The notes: a model not told the origin generated them from the letters alone. A stretch of 6,407 nt of DNA from Candidatus Poseidoniales archaeon (GCA_012270265.1 JAAXIR010000257.1:1-6407); one strand, 5' to 3'. Positions 1 to 6,407 are shown, counted from the first letter of the stretch. A program made the numbers and translations.

Positions 1-1249
1 AATGCTGGCGTTCTTCAACAAGTGCACGAATTTGGGATTCAACAACTTCGAGTTCCGCTCGAAGTTGCTCAAGTCGTGTTGATATTTCACCGGGATAGGT
101 GCTTCTCAAATCGTGGAAGAGATCGCTGGGTTCCTCTTCGATGTCCATGACTGGTTCACAGATGTCCTTCCAAGAGGATCCCTTGGAGAGCAATTCGATG
201 ATACGCATGAATTCATTTTGCATCGTCATAGCGCCTTCATCACGGACGACACGGGAAAGGTCGTGCTCGTGATTGAACGGATCCTCAATCGGCATGACGT
301 GTTCCATCCATCCGTCATCTGCCCCTGTTACAACCTCGAGCGGGAGGGGGCCTGTGTGCTGCCACTTCTTTGCCTTGGTCGACAAAGCCTCACCGCTTCG
401 GACGGAGACAACCATGTTCTCCCAATCCCACCGTGTTGCGAATCGGTCAAAGAACGAAATCAACAATGAAGCAAGGGATTGGTTGTTTTCTGTTGCATAA
501 TGCTCATCGCTGTAGCCCACATCGTACGTCGTTCCTTTGAAGCTGAGTGGATTCGAATCAACGTCCTCTTGCCTGTTTGGAGCAAGTGGAGGTTGGACCA
601 GTTGTGCATGTTGAATACTGAGTAAAGTCCAGGCATAGGACGAGAGCGTTCCCTCAAAGGCATTGTTGATGCCTCTGCGACTTGCCCAGTATTTGACCAT
701 CTGGATTAGCCGCTGCAGGCGTTCCTCCTGTGCGTAGGACTTCAGCATCATTGAATTGTGAATGGCGAGTTTGTTGTCGAGGGAAATGTCCACATCAAGA
801 CCTGAGCGTGGATCTCTGAATTTGATGATTGGAATGCGTGCTTTTGGAATCACTTGGATGTTCTCCATCCCCTCTTCATGGAACAGTCCTGACAACTTCC
901 TCAATACTTTTTGTGGAGGCTTGTTTTTGAACGACAAACAGAGGTCAAGGTCGCCTGTTCCGATGGAGAGATTCGTTACACTTGAGCCAAACGCTTCGAC
1001 GACAGCATTTTTTCCGAATCTGCGGAATAAGAGGCTCTTGAGGTGCTTAGTAAGTGATTCTCTACTCTTTGCTTTTGCATCGCCAATCTTTTTGATTAAA
1101 CTGGATAGTTCTGCATCAAGAGCTTGGATTTGTGATTCATCGGTCGAAGAGACATCAGGAATTTCGATGTCTTCGACGAGGTGCCTGTAAAGGTGTGACC
1201 AACGCTCTTGTTGCTCTTTTGAAAGTCCAGTGGTGGTGCAAACACTCAT
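1..1249 (-). CDS. Cid1/Trf4-type RNA terminal nucleotidyltransferase (non-canonical poly(A)/poly(U) polymerase), 3' end cut by window edge
   Basis: The reading frame is open from ATG at 1249 to the left edge (416 residues seen, no stop reached). The nucleotidyltransferase palm holds FGSSVTNLSIGTGDLDL (residues 87-103, catalytic D100 and D102), and ARIPIIKF (137-144) is followed by LDVDIS with the third Asp, D154. NKLAIHN (159-165), VKYWA (185-189) and EGTLSSY (199-205) match the nucleotide-binding helices of Cid1/Trf4. A PAP-associated region follows: SLASLLISFF (258-267), then IEDPFNHEHDLSR (321-333). This order and spacing fit Cid1-like enzymes, which add U or A to RNA 3' ends, and not class I CCA-adding enzymes. 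Residues 386-416 look like a coiled coil. The start is supported by a strong Shine-Dalgarno and an ATGA overlap with the upstream coiled-coil gene, implying co-translation. Family assignment is firm; substrate and nucleotide preference are inferred. Confidence 0.9.
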   Translation of the reverse strand, partial: MSVCTTTGLSKEQQERWSHLYRHLVEDIEIPDVSSTDESQIQALDAELSSLIKKIGDAKAKSRESLTKHLKSLLFRRFGKNAVVEAFGSSVTNLSIGTGDLDLCLSFKNKPPQKVLRKLSGLFHEEGMENIQVIPKARIPIIKFRDPRSGLDVDISLDNKLAIHNSMMLKSYAQEERLQRLIQMVKYWASRRGINNAFEGTLSSYAWTLLSIQHAQLVQPPLAPNRQEDVDSNPLSFKGTTYDVGYSDEHYATENNQSLASLLISFFDRFATRWDWENMVVSVRSGEALSTKAKKWQHTGPLPLEVVTGADDGWMEHVMPIEDPFNHEHDLSRVVRDEGAMTMQNEFMRIIELLSKGSSWKDICEPVMDIEEEPSDLFHDLRSTYPGEISTRLEQLRAELEVVESQIRALVEERQH

Positions 1250-2052
1250 TCTTCTTCACCACCTTGTTCTTGTTGTTCACGACGCTCGCGAGCAAGAGCA
1301 CGCGTCGATTTACCGCCTTCTCGAACGCGTTGCGCGTCCAACATCAGTTCATGGAATCCATGCTCAATGCAGTTGCTCCAGAAGTCAATCCCTTGCTGGC
1401 TTTCATCGAGTGCTTGTGCAAGGCGAGTGGTCCTTGCATCGGCATGCTTTCTCTTCCGTTCGTTTTCGATGTATGTGTCGTGGAAGATTTGATTCTCATC
1501 GTGCAGTTGAACCATCGCTTGGTGAGCCTTGTCGGCTGTTTCGAGAAGTTGTTTGGCCTTCTCTCTCAATTCTTTCATGTTGTTGATTTCAGCAAACTTC
1601 TCTTTCCTGGAGTCTACCCACTCTTCGTGCGCTCGGATGAGATTCTTCATCTCGTTCAATGTTGTTCGCTCATCAACGTGCGTACCCCAGTTTGTTTGGA
1701 GTGATAGATCCAAGGCATCCAAGCGTTGTTGCAAACGATCTTTTGCCCACTCAGGTTCTGGGACTGTGTCTCCCTTTTGCTGTGGAATCGATTCACGGAT
1801 GGCGTTGGCTTCGATGAAGAGTTTCTTCGCTTTTGCTTGAGCATCATTTCTTTCTTTTTTCAGTGAAGCGACCTTCTTGTTGACATCATCACGCTTCGCC
1901 TTTGCAGAGCGTGCCATAGCCGCTGCTTCTGTGAGTTCATCGCTACGAGCATCGAGTTGTTCCGGTATCTCTCCAGCGAGCCGTTCTCTACGGTGAAGGA
2001 TGGCTTTGCCTAGAAACTCTGGAGTGATGGCCAAGAGTTCCTCAGGCGTCAT
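1246..2052 (-). CDS. COG1340-like archaeal coiled-coil protein
   Basis: This is a 268-residue, highly charged, almost wholly helical protein without signal peptide or membrane segment. After a short N-terminus (MTPEELLAITPEFL) come long heptad-like stretches: about residues 20-80, where RDDVNKKVASLKKERNDAQ is typical of the archaeal COG1340 family; about 100-145, where RLDALDLSLQTNW matches that family's conserved LEWxxQT segment; and about 150-215. The C-terminus is Arg/Glu/Gln rich and ends GGEEE. Homologues are sometimes labelled phosphoserine phosphatase, but no HAD motif is visible. The molecular function is unknown; a scaffold or binding-partner role is inferred. It is first in an operon with the nucleotidyltransferase gene (ATGA overlap). 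Start chosen at 2052; in-frame ATGs at 2094 and further upstream would add a poorly conserved-looking leader running into the divergent gene. Confidence 0.82.
   Translation of the reverse strand: MTPEELLAITPEFLGKAILHRRERLAGEIPEQLDARSDELTEAAAMARSAKAKRDDVNKKVASLKKERNDAQAKAKKLFIEANAIRESIPQQKGDTVPEPEWAKDRLQQRLDALDLSLQTNWGTHVDERTTLNEMKNLIRAHEEWVDSRKEKFAEINNMKELREKAKQLLETADKAHQAMVQLHDENQIFHDTYIENERKRKHADARTTRLAQALDESQQGIDFWSNCIEHGFHELMLDAQRVREGGKSTRALARERREQQEQGGEEE
1256..1263 (-). promoter_or_regulatory. Shine-Dalgarno for the terminal nucleotidyltransferase gene
   Basis: On the minus strand the sequence reads GGTGGTGA, six bases before the ATG at 1249. It is one mismatch from GGAGGTGA, the complement of the archaeal 16S 3' end. 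It lies inside the 3' end of the upstream coiled-coil gene and fixes the start of the second operon gene. Confidence 0.7.
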
Positions 2053-2143
2053 GTATTGGCCCCACCCTGCAACCACCAATAAACCTCCCGTCATGCCTTT
2101 GTTCAACATCATGCTCAAAAACCTCCAATGTTTGAGAACGAAT
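2053..2143. promoter_or_regulatory. Divergent intergenic promoter region
   Basis: About 91 bases separate the two divergent starts. On the minus strand GGTTTATTGG (2085-2076) resembles an archaeal TATA box and is centred about 28 bases upstream of the ATG at 2052, which would give a leaderless or nearly leaderless transcript. GGGTGGGG (2067-2060, minus) could instead be a weak Shine-Dalgarno. Read on the plus strand, the same AATAAA lies about 29 bases before an alternative plus-strand ATG at 2111. No clear TATA box is seen for the ATG at 2144. This is inferred from spacing only. Confidence 0.35.
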
Positions 2144-4279
2144 ATGGAACAGCGTGGTTGTCGTATACAAGCCACTGTTCTATTTGTCATGCTCCTCTGT
2201 GCGATGCTGACAATCCCATCAGCACAAGCAAACGGGCCTGTCGATGTTCAATTCGTTGGTGTCAATTCACTCACCTACTCTGGAGCAGATGAAAACGCAG
2301 TATTGACTTCGAATGCAACGGTTCGCCAAGGCGATCGCCTCCACCTCGAAATACCCGTGGAGAATATTGGAACCAATGCTCAAACAGCATCCGTTACGGT
2401 CGAAATTCGTCAAGCCACATGGAACGAAACCGTGTTTTTCGAGGGTGTTTCCATCGATGCAATGAGCACTGAAGTGTTGGTGTATCTATCATCCACCGAT
2501 GTTGTTGAAGGCGAACTTGAAGTTGAAATGTCCATCAACGACACGAGTATCGAACAAAACGACTCCATCCAAGTCGGCCCGCCTGCACTGCCGAATGTTC
2601 AGCTTGACTTTGAACTGACAACGGAGACTTATCTCGCAGGGGATTTGATTCAATTCAATCTCACTTCGACCAATGCAAACGGAGAGCGGGCGTTCGACGG
2701 GATATTGGTATGTACCTTCCTCGGTGAGGAAGCCTTCAATGAGACGCTTTCTGTAGAAATCGGTCAAACCGTTGTGGAGTCACTGGAGATTTTCGCACGT
2801 CCTGGTGTTCTCGAATGCCTGTACGGAAACGATCGTAATCAAACGACGCCTTCGCCTATTCCCTACTCTTTGGAAGGGTTGCCTTCTGCAATCTTCGATG
2901 AAGCAGGTTCGAGCGGATTTTCGTTGATAGGTGGTCCTTGGCACGAAGGGGACGATTTGGAGACCTCGTTTATTCTTCGCAACCAAGGGGATGCTGAGGG
3001 GTCTGCAACACTCCAGGTTGTGCATCATGGGACAGAATACAACAGTGACCCAATCAACTTAGCAGCAGGTGCAGCTGGTGAACTTCAACTTGATTTTGAA
3101 GACCTTTCAGCAGGCGAACATACCTACAACTGGAGCATCGTTTCAACCAACGGGATTGTGCTTGAGAATCTTGCCGGCTCAGTATCATTCACAGTGCTTG
3201 CTTCTCAAGCGATGTTTGTTGAGGTCGATGTTGAACAGGCTTCTACTGGACTGGTTCTCAATTGGAATGCTTCGATCACCAACGGTGTGGACCGTGATGT
3301 CAAACTTCGGTATGGATACCGTCTCTCAGGTACTGATGTCTACCTCAATGAACAAATCGTAACGCTTGGTTCGGGTACAGTCACTGGTCAAACAACCCTC
3401 GGTGACGTCCCAGGAGATACTGTTCTCGTTCGAATGGAACCAGTAGGCTGGGTTGCATCAACGAACAGTTACATTGCAACAGCGACATTTGAAACGATTG
3501 AAGCAGAATATTCCCTCCAAATTGATCCAATTACGCTTCCTCGTCAACCTATCCAAGGTCAGCAAGTAACGGTGACGGTTATGCTGCAGAATACGGCCTC
3601 GGTTGAAGGTCCATCTGGCGTTTTGTATCTGACCGACAGCACGGGTCTTTTGCTCGGAGAAGTGTCAACGGACCCGCTGCAAGCGAGTTCCTCTCGCAAC
3701 GTTGACTTCATCTTCACGACGCCATATGTGAACGAGATGTTGTTGACGGCAGAATGGCGTTACAATTCGTTTGTAATCGAAGATGAACAAAGCGTGCTTG
3801 TCAACGAGGAGGTCGTCGAGGAGACCTCCATGGACGTACCGTTCGTTGCCATCGGTGGTGGAATTGCTATCGCAGCATGTGTCATCTTTGTACTGCATCT
3901 ACGCCGAGGCTCTGGAGATGCCTCTTCGGTTGAAAAGAAGTCAGTAAAGAAGAAGGCTGCTCCCAAGCCAGAAAAGAAAGATACTGAGCCTGTGGAACGG
4001 TCCTGTCCCTCGTGCGACCGCACATTGCGCATCCCTGGTGATTATTCTGGAACCGTTCGATGTCCTGATTGCTCAGAGAAATTCGAAGTAGAGGCTGAAC
4101 CATCGGTTGATCTGGATGATGAGCTTGATTCGATTGACGATGAGGTTGTTGAGGAGAAACCTGTTGAGAAGAAAATTGAGATTGCATGCCCACAGTGTTC
4201 CTCAAAACTTCGCGTACCGTCCTCCTACAAGGGTTCAGTTCGTTGCCCTTCATGCTCGAATGTGTTTTCTGCCGCCTAA
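2144..4279 (+). CDS. Sec-exported, single-pass membrane surface protein with Ig/CARDB-like ectodomain and cytoplasmic tandem zinc ribbons
   Basis: 711 residues from the chosen ATG. Residues 1-29 form a signal peptide with a hydrophobic core and an AQA cleavage site. The ectodomain (about 31-555) looks like five consecutive beta-sandwich units of roughly 100 residues, with CARDB-like phrases such as LEIPVENIGTNAQTASVTVEI and TSFILRNQGDAEGSATLQVV. It carries nine N-x-S/T sequons and only two cysteines (190 and 225), possibly a disulfide. A TM helix (about 566-586, PFVAIGGGIAIAACVIFVLHL) ends in RR and is followed by a Lys-rich stretch. Two zinc ribbons of identical CxxC-x15-CxxC spacing follow (Cys 621/624/640/643 and 682/685/701/704), separated by an acidic linker. 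Topology is N-outside, C-inside. No enzymatic motif is seen; an adhesion, sensing or envelope role is inferred. An alternative start at 2111 would lengthen the signal-peptide n-region. Confidence 0.85.
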   Translation: MEQRGCRIQATVLFVMLLCAMLTIPSAQANGPVDVQFVGVNSLTYSGADENAVLTSNATVRQGDRLHLEIPVENIGTNAQTASVTVEIRQATWNETVFFEGVSIDAMSTEVLVYLSSTDVVEGELEVEMSINDTSIEQNDSIQVGPPALPNVQLDFELTTETYLAGDLIQFNLTSTNANGERAFDGILVCTFLGEEAFNETLSVEIGQTVVESLEIFARPGVLECLYGNDRNQTTPSPIPYSLEGLPSAIFDEAGSSGFSLIGGPWHEGDDLETSFILRNQGDAEGSATLQVVHHGTEYNSDPINLAAGAAGELQLDFEDLSAGEHTYNWSIVSTNGIVLENLAGSVSFTVLASQAMFVEVDVEQASTGLVLNWNASITNGVDRDVKLRYGYRLSGTDVYLNEQIVTLGSGTVTGQTTLGDVPGDTVLVRMEPVGWVASTNSYIATATFETIEAEYSLQIDPITLPRQPIQGQQVTVTVMLQNTASVEGPSGVLYLTDSTGLLLGEVSTDPLQASSSRNVDFIFTTPYVNEMLLTAEWRYNSFVIEDEQSVLVNEEVVEETSMDVPFVAIGGGIAIAACVIFVLHLRRGSGDASSVEKKSVKKKAAPKPEKKDTEPVERSCPSCDRTLRIPGDYSGTVRCPDCSEKFEVEAEPSVDLDDELDSIDDEVVEEKPVEKKIEIACPQCSSKLRVPSSYKGSVRCPSCSNVFSAA

Positions 4280-4322
4280 GGCGCAGAGAAACCCTTGAAT
4301 TTTAGGACGCCAAGCGTCAATC
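4280..4322 (+). promoter_or_regulatory. Promoter of the DtxR-type gene with inverted repeat, possible operator
   Basis: The 43-base gap holds an AT-rich TATA-like stretch, TTGAATTTTA (4295-4304), about 19-28 bases before the ATG at 4323. No Shine-Dalgarno is present, so a leaderless transcript is plausible. Between the two lies a perfect inverted repeat, GACGC-CAA-GCGTC (4306-4318), in the position where archaeal repressors often block initiation. Autoregulation by the encoded regulator is inferred, not shown. Confidence 0.4.
4306..4318. repeat. Perfect 13-bp inverted repeat (5-bp arms, 3-base spacer)
   Basis: GACGC, CAA, GCGTC, ending four bases before the start codon of the DtxR-type gene. 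It may be an operator half-site pair or a small RNA hairpin; the arms are short enough that chance cannot be excluded. TTAGG, which occurs in bacterial DtxR boxes, overlaps its left edge (4302-4306). Confidence 0.45.
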
Positions 4323-4979
4323 ATGGCGGGGCACTTTCAAGAATTTGAAGACGAGTACCTCGAGACCATGTATGAGTTCTACGAACACGACGCTTCATCC
4401 CGTGTTCGTACTGGGGATTTGGCGGAACGATTGGGGGTCTCTCCTGCATCAGCAACTGAAATGATTCAGAGGCTTTCTGGGAAAGGCTACATCGATTACC
4501 AGCGCTACAAGGGAGCGAAGTTGACACAAAAAGGGCTTGAGCACGGTCGAATGATGAAACGACGTCATCGACTTGCTGAAGTCCTCTTGGATCGCATTCC
4601 ATTCGATGGAAACATGCATGAAACAGCCTGTCGACTCGAGCACGCCATCGATGATGATCTGGAAGTCGCACTCACTGTACTCCTCGGCAATCCGATGTTG
4701 GATCCATCTGGTCGAGAGATTCCGAGGTCAGGAGACCATCTTGAACAGCGTGTGCAGTCGTTCATCGAAACGCATGTGCCACTCTCGCAACTCGCCTCGA
4801 ATGAATCAGGAACGATTCAAGCTCTCCTTCTCTCCGATACGTTGCAATCCCTCCTCGGTGCCTCTCTGTCGTTGAACAATACAATTACTGCTCACGGGAA
4901 CAACACGTTCAAAGTGGATGGAAACGAGTTGTTGCTGACGGCAGACATTGCCGAGAACATCATCGTGAAGCGCTGTTGA
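4323..4979 (+). CDS. DtxR/MntR-family metal-dependent transcriptional regulator with FeoA-like C-terminal domain
   Basis: 218 residues in the full three-part DtxR architecture. The winged helix (about 8-72) has the recognition region RLGVSPASATEMIQRL and the wing YKGAKLTQKG. The dimerisation/metal domain (about 75-135) contains RHRLAEVLL and MHETACRLEHAID, ending with the family LGNP motif. An SH3/FeoA-like domain follows (about 153-218). By alignment to DtxR from memory, the ancillary site residues H82, E86 and H99 are present, as are primary-site C103, E106 and H107. The position of DtxR Met10 is E11, closer to the acidic residue of manganese-sensing MntR. It should bind DNA when loaded with Fe2+ or Mn2+ and repress metal-uptake genes; which metal is uncertain. 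Its TGA overlaps the TTG start of the next gene, so the two are probably co-translated. Confidence 0.92.
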   Translation: MAGHFQEFEDEYLETMYEFYEHDASSRVRTGDLAERLGVSPASATEMIQRLSGKGYIDYQRYKGAKLTQKGLEHGRMMKRRHRLAEVLLDRIPFDGNMHETACRLEHAIDDDLEVALTVLLGNPMLDPSGREIPRSGDHLEQRVQSFIETHVPLSQLASNESGTIQALLLSDTLQSLLGASLSLNNTITAHGNNTFKVDGNELLLTADIAENIIVKRC

Positions 4980-6322
4980 GTCAAGAAGTGCGGAATTTGC
5001 TCCGTTTGTCCCCGAATGCTTTTGAGTTGCAGCATCGACGTCAATGTGTGAGCGAGACGGCCGTCGAAGCATCAAGCGATGACATCGCTTCTTCATTGTT
5101 CGAGCGAGAGCGTGTCTTGCTCTCCATTGACAATCAATTGATTTCACTCGGCTTGCGCTTAACTCTGCTTCTTCCTGCGTTCGCTTTGTTTATTCTCATC
5201 GGTTCATGGGCCTACGAAGGGACCGACCCGAACTGGTGGGAATCGAGTATCGAGCCCTCTCTCGGACAATCCTTCAGCTCGACTCTGCTCCTTCTAGGGA
5301 CAGTCGTGGGGATTGGGTGGTTGCTCGCTCTCGGTATTCATCGGTACAGAATCGCCCTTTCCTATTCCGCATTCAGGCTTGAGGTAGAAGCCTCCGAGAA
5401 GCGTCATCAAAGCATTGAGGCTTTGCATGGTTACGATGGTATGGCCCATCGAATTCATCGACAACTTCGAATGCATTCTCTCTCATTCTCAACGGTTCTT
5501 CTCGCTTGTATCGGTCTTGGGGCTGTGTTGCTTCTTGGTCTCCACACGTCCTTGGGCGAAAATGTCTTCATCGCATCATGGGGAATGCTCCTGCTTGCTG
5601 TTGGCTTCCACATGACCACACGAGAACATCGATTCAACATGGTTCACAAATCCGGATTGCTTGATGCGTTTGAAGCACCTGTTCATCCCTCGACCTTAGA
5701 AGGTGTCTTTGATGATATGATTCGGACCCACCTCGATCCATTGCTCCGCTCCAAATACGACGAATTGATGCGAAACGTACAGAGTCACGTTAAGCGAGGT
5801 GTCAAACATGATTACGCTCGTGAAAAGGTTCTCATGACCTTGTATCGCCACTACAACGGCCTCGATTCGAAGACCGTTCGCCTGGAACTTGAGGAAGTGC
5901 TCAAAGAAGACGGTGCAGTTCTTCTACTCGAGGATGAATCGTTTGGATTGGAACTCTGGCTTGAACTGATCGAGCACGCTCAACAGCAATGTCCTGCCTT
6001 CTTCCGCCTTATTGACAGAATCGAGCAAGACATGGAGTTTGGACGTTCACCCGCCCTCAAGGATTTGGTCTTTGAAGTCGATTTGGAGAACGTTGTGACC
6101 AAGCGAGCCAATCTCTTCGTTTTCATGCACAACCTTTCGAAGAAGAGTCGAACTGTTGTGTTCAGGGTCCAATCTCCAGATTTCCGTCCGAATCAAATTG
6201 CAATGCGCTACGACCTTGAGCCCGGCACAGCGATGTGGTGGTCGAGTGACTCTCTACCCGTCGCCGGTGAAGGAAACGAAGATGTTCCTTTGGACATGAA
6301 CCTTGATCAATACATAAATTAA
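4976..6322 (+). CDS. Four-TM membrane protein with large cytoplasmic C-terminal region, function unknown
   Basis: 448 residues, not recognised. Four predicted TM helices lie at about 59-80, 101-123, 168-190 and 194-213, as two hairpins. The first hairpin loop is short and acidic/aromatic (EGTDPNWWESS), and basic residues flank the other ends (HRYR, TTREHR), so both termini should be cytoplasmic. The roughly 235-residue C-terminal part has a mostly helical, charged section (about 225-355) and a beta-rich end (about 364-448, e.g. LVFEVDLENVV, RTVVFRVQSPDF). The TTG start overlaps the regulator's TGA (TTGA), with a weak GTGA seven bases upstream; GTG at 4988 is an alternative. No transporter signature or metal-ligand cluster is visible. 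Coupling to the DtxR-type gene suggests, without proving, a role in metal homeostasis or membrane stress. Confidence 0.82.
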   Translation: MSQEVRNLLRLSPNAFELQHRRQCVSETAVEASSDDIASSLFERERVLLSIDNQLISLGLRLTLLLPAFALFILIGSWAYEGTDPNWWESSIEPSLGQSFSSTLLLLGTVVGIGWLLALGIHRYRIALSYSAFRLEVEASEKRHQSIEALHGYDGMAHRIHRQLRMHSLSFSTVLLACIGLGAVLLLGLHTSLGENVFIASWGMLLLAVGFHMTTREHRFNMVHKSGLLDAFEAPVHPSTLEGVFDDMIRTHLDPLLRSKYDELMRNVQSHVKRGVKHDYAREKVLMTLYRHYNGLDSKTVRLELEEVLKEDGAVLLLEDESFGLELWLELIEHAQQQCPAFFRLIDRIEQDMEFGRSPALKDLVFEVDLENVVTKRANLFVFMHNLSKKSRTVVFRVQSPDFRPNQIAMRYDLEPGTAMWWSSDSLPVAGEGNEDVPLDMNLDQYIN

Positions 6323-6389
6323 ATGGATAACTTTGCTTATTCAAACCAATTCATGCACTAGCAATAGTAACAAAATCCAAACTTTGAAA
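6323..6389 (+). promoter_or_regulatory. AT-rich intergenic region, possible promoter
   Basis: This stretch is markedly richer in A and T than the coding DNA around it. AATAGTAACAAAAT (about 6363-6376) lies roughly 20-27 bases before an ATG at 6390 and could be a TATA element for a leaderless gene. No convincing terminator hairpin is seen after the membrane-protein gene. Confidence 0.25.
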
Positions 6390-6407
6390 ATGACAAAGGG
6401 ACGGGAA
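6390..6407 (+). CDS. Possible first codons of a further gene, cut by window edge
   Basis: ATG at 6390 begins MTKGRE and stays open to the window end. The only support is the AT-rich, TATA-like region upstream. With six codons visible, no product can be named and the call may be wrong. Confidence 0.2.

Noticed and set aside
1..1249. Archaeal class I CCA-adding enzyme or small MNT-type nucleotidyltransferase
   Set aside because: The EGTLSSY, NKLAIHN and IEDPF segments and the PAP-associated region are Cid1/Trf4 features, and the protein is too long for an MNT toxin-antitoxin component.
1..1249. Eukaryotic contamination
   Set aside because: The gene overlaps by ATGA, with a Shine-Dalgarno, a COG1340-like coiled-coil gene in one compact intronless operon next to a DtxR-family gene.
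1132..1704. 190-codon plus-strand open frame, plus other long plus-strand frames between 113 and 1840
   Set aside because: They lie antisense to two minus-strand genes with clear family motifs and coiled-coil periodicity; their translations show no coherent domain and are shadows.
1246..2052. Phosphoserine phosphatase, a label sometimes given to this coiled-coil family
   Set aside because: No HAD DxDxT motif or other catalytic signature is visible; the sequence is coiled coil almost throughout.
3665..4253. Minus-strand open frames opposite the surface-protein tail
   Set aside because: They mirror the real gene's Lys/Glu-rich and zinc-ribbon codons and have no independent support.
4273..4283. 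CGCC-TAA-GGCG hairpin around the stop codon of the surface-protein gene as a terminator
   Set aside because: Only four base pairs, and not followed by a T-rich run; probably chance.
6323..6361. 12-codon open frame starting directly after the membrane-protein stop (TAAATG)
   Set aside because: Very short, AT-rich, without Shine-Dalgarno or recognisable peptide; most likely non-coding.

Overview
The window looks like part of a compact archaeal genome, most likely a planktonic Thermoplasmatota/Marine Group II (Poseidoniales)-type euryarchaeon. Reasons: a COG1340-type archaeal coiled-coil protein, a DtxR regulator with an archaeal-looking metal site and FeoA-like tail, a Sec-exported surface protein with a cytoplasmic tail of tandem CxxC zinc ribbons, ATGA/TTGA stop-start overlaps, and a GGTGGTGA Shine-Dalgarno at an internal operon gene while first genes lack one. 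The lineage is inference; there is no rRNA here.

Layout: (1) Minus strand, 2052 to 1: a two-gene operon. The first gene encodes a 268-aa coiled-coil protein. It overlaps by ATGA a second gene that runs off the left edge and encodes a protein strikingly like eukaryotic Cid1/Trf4 terminal RNA nucleotidyltransferases (catalytic Asp triad, EGTLSSY and IEDPF motifs). (2) A short divergent promoter region, about 2053-2143. (3) Plus strand, 2144-4279: a large single-pass membrane protein with signal peptide, about five Ig/CARDB-like beta-sandwich domains, one TM helix and two zinc ribbons. (4) Plus strand, 4323-6322: a DtxR/MntR-type metalloregulator whose stop codon overlaps a TTG start of a 448-aa four-TM protein of unknown function. 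(5) An AT-rich right end, 6323-6407, possibly carrying the promoter and first codons of another gene.

The most notable content is the minus-strand operon: a eukaryote-like poly(A)/poly(U) polymerase family enzyme in an archaeon, translationally coupled to a coiled-coil protein. Together they could form an RNA 3'-tailing system. Archaeal RNA tailing is usually attributed to the exosome and CCA addition to class I CCA enzymes, so a Cid1-type enzyme would be unusual. The regulator/membrane-protein pair looks like a metal-responsive unit, but the membrane protein gives no direct functional clue.
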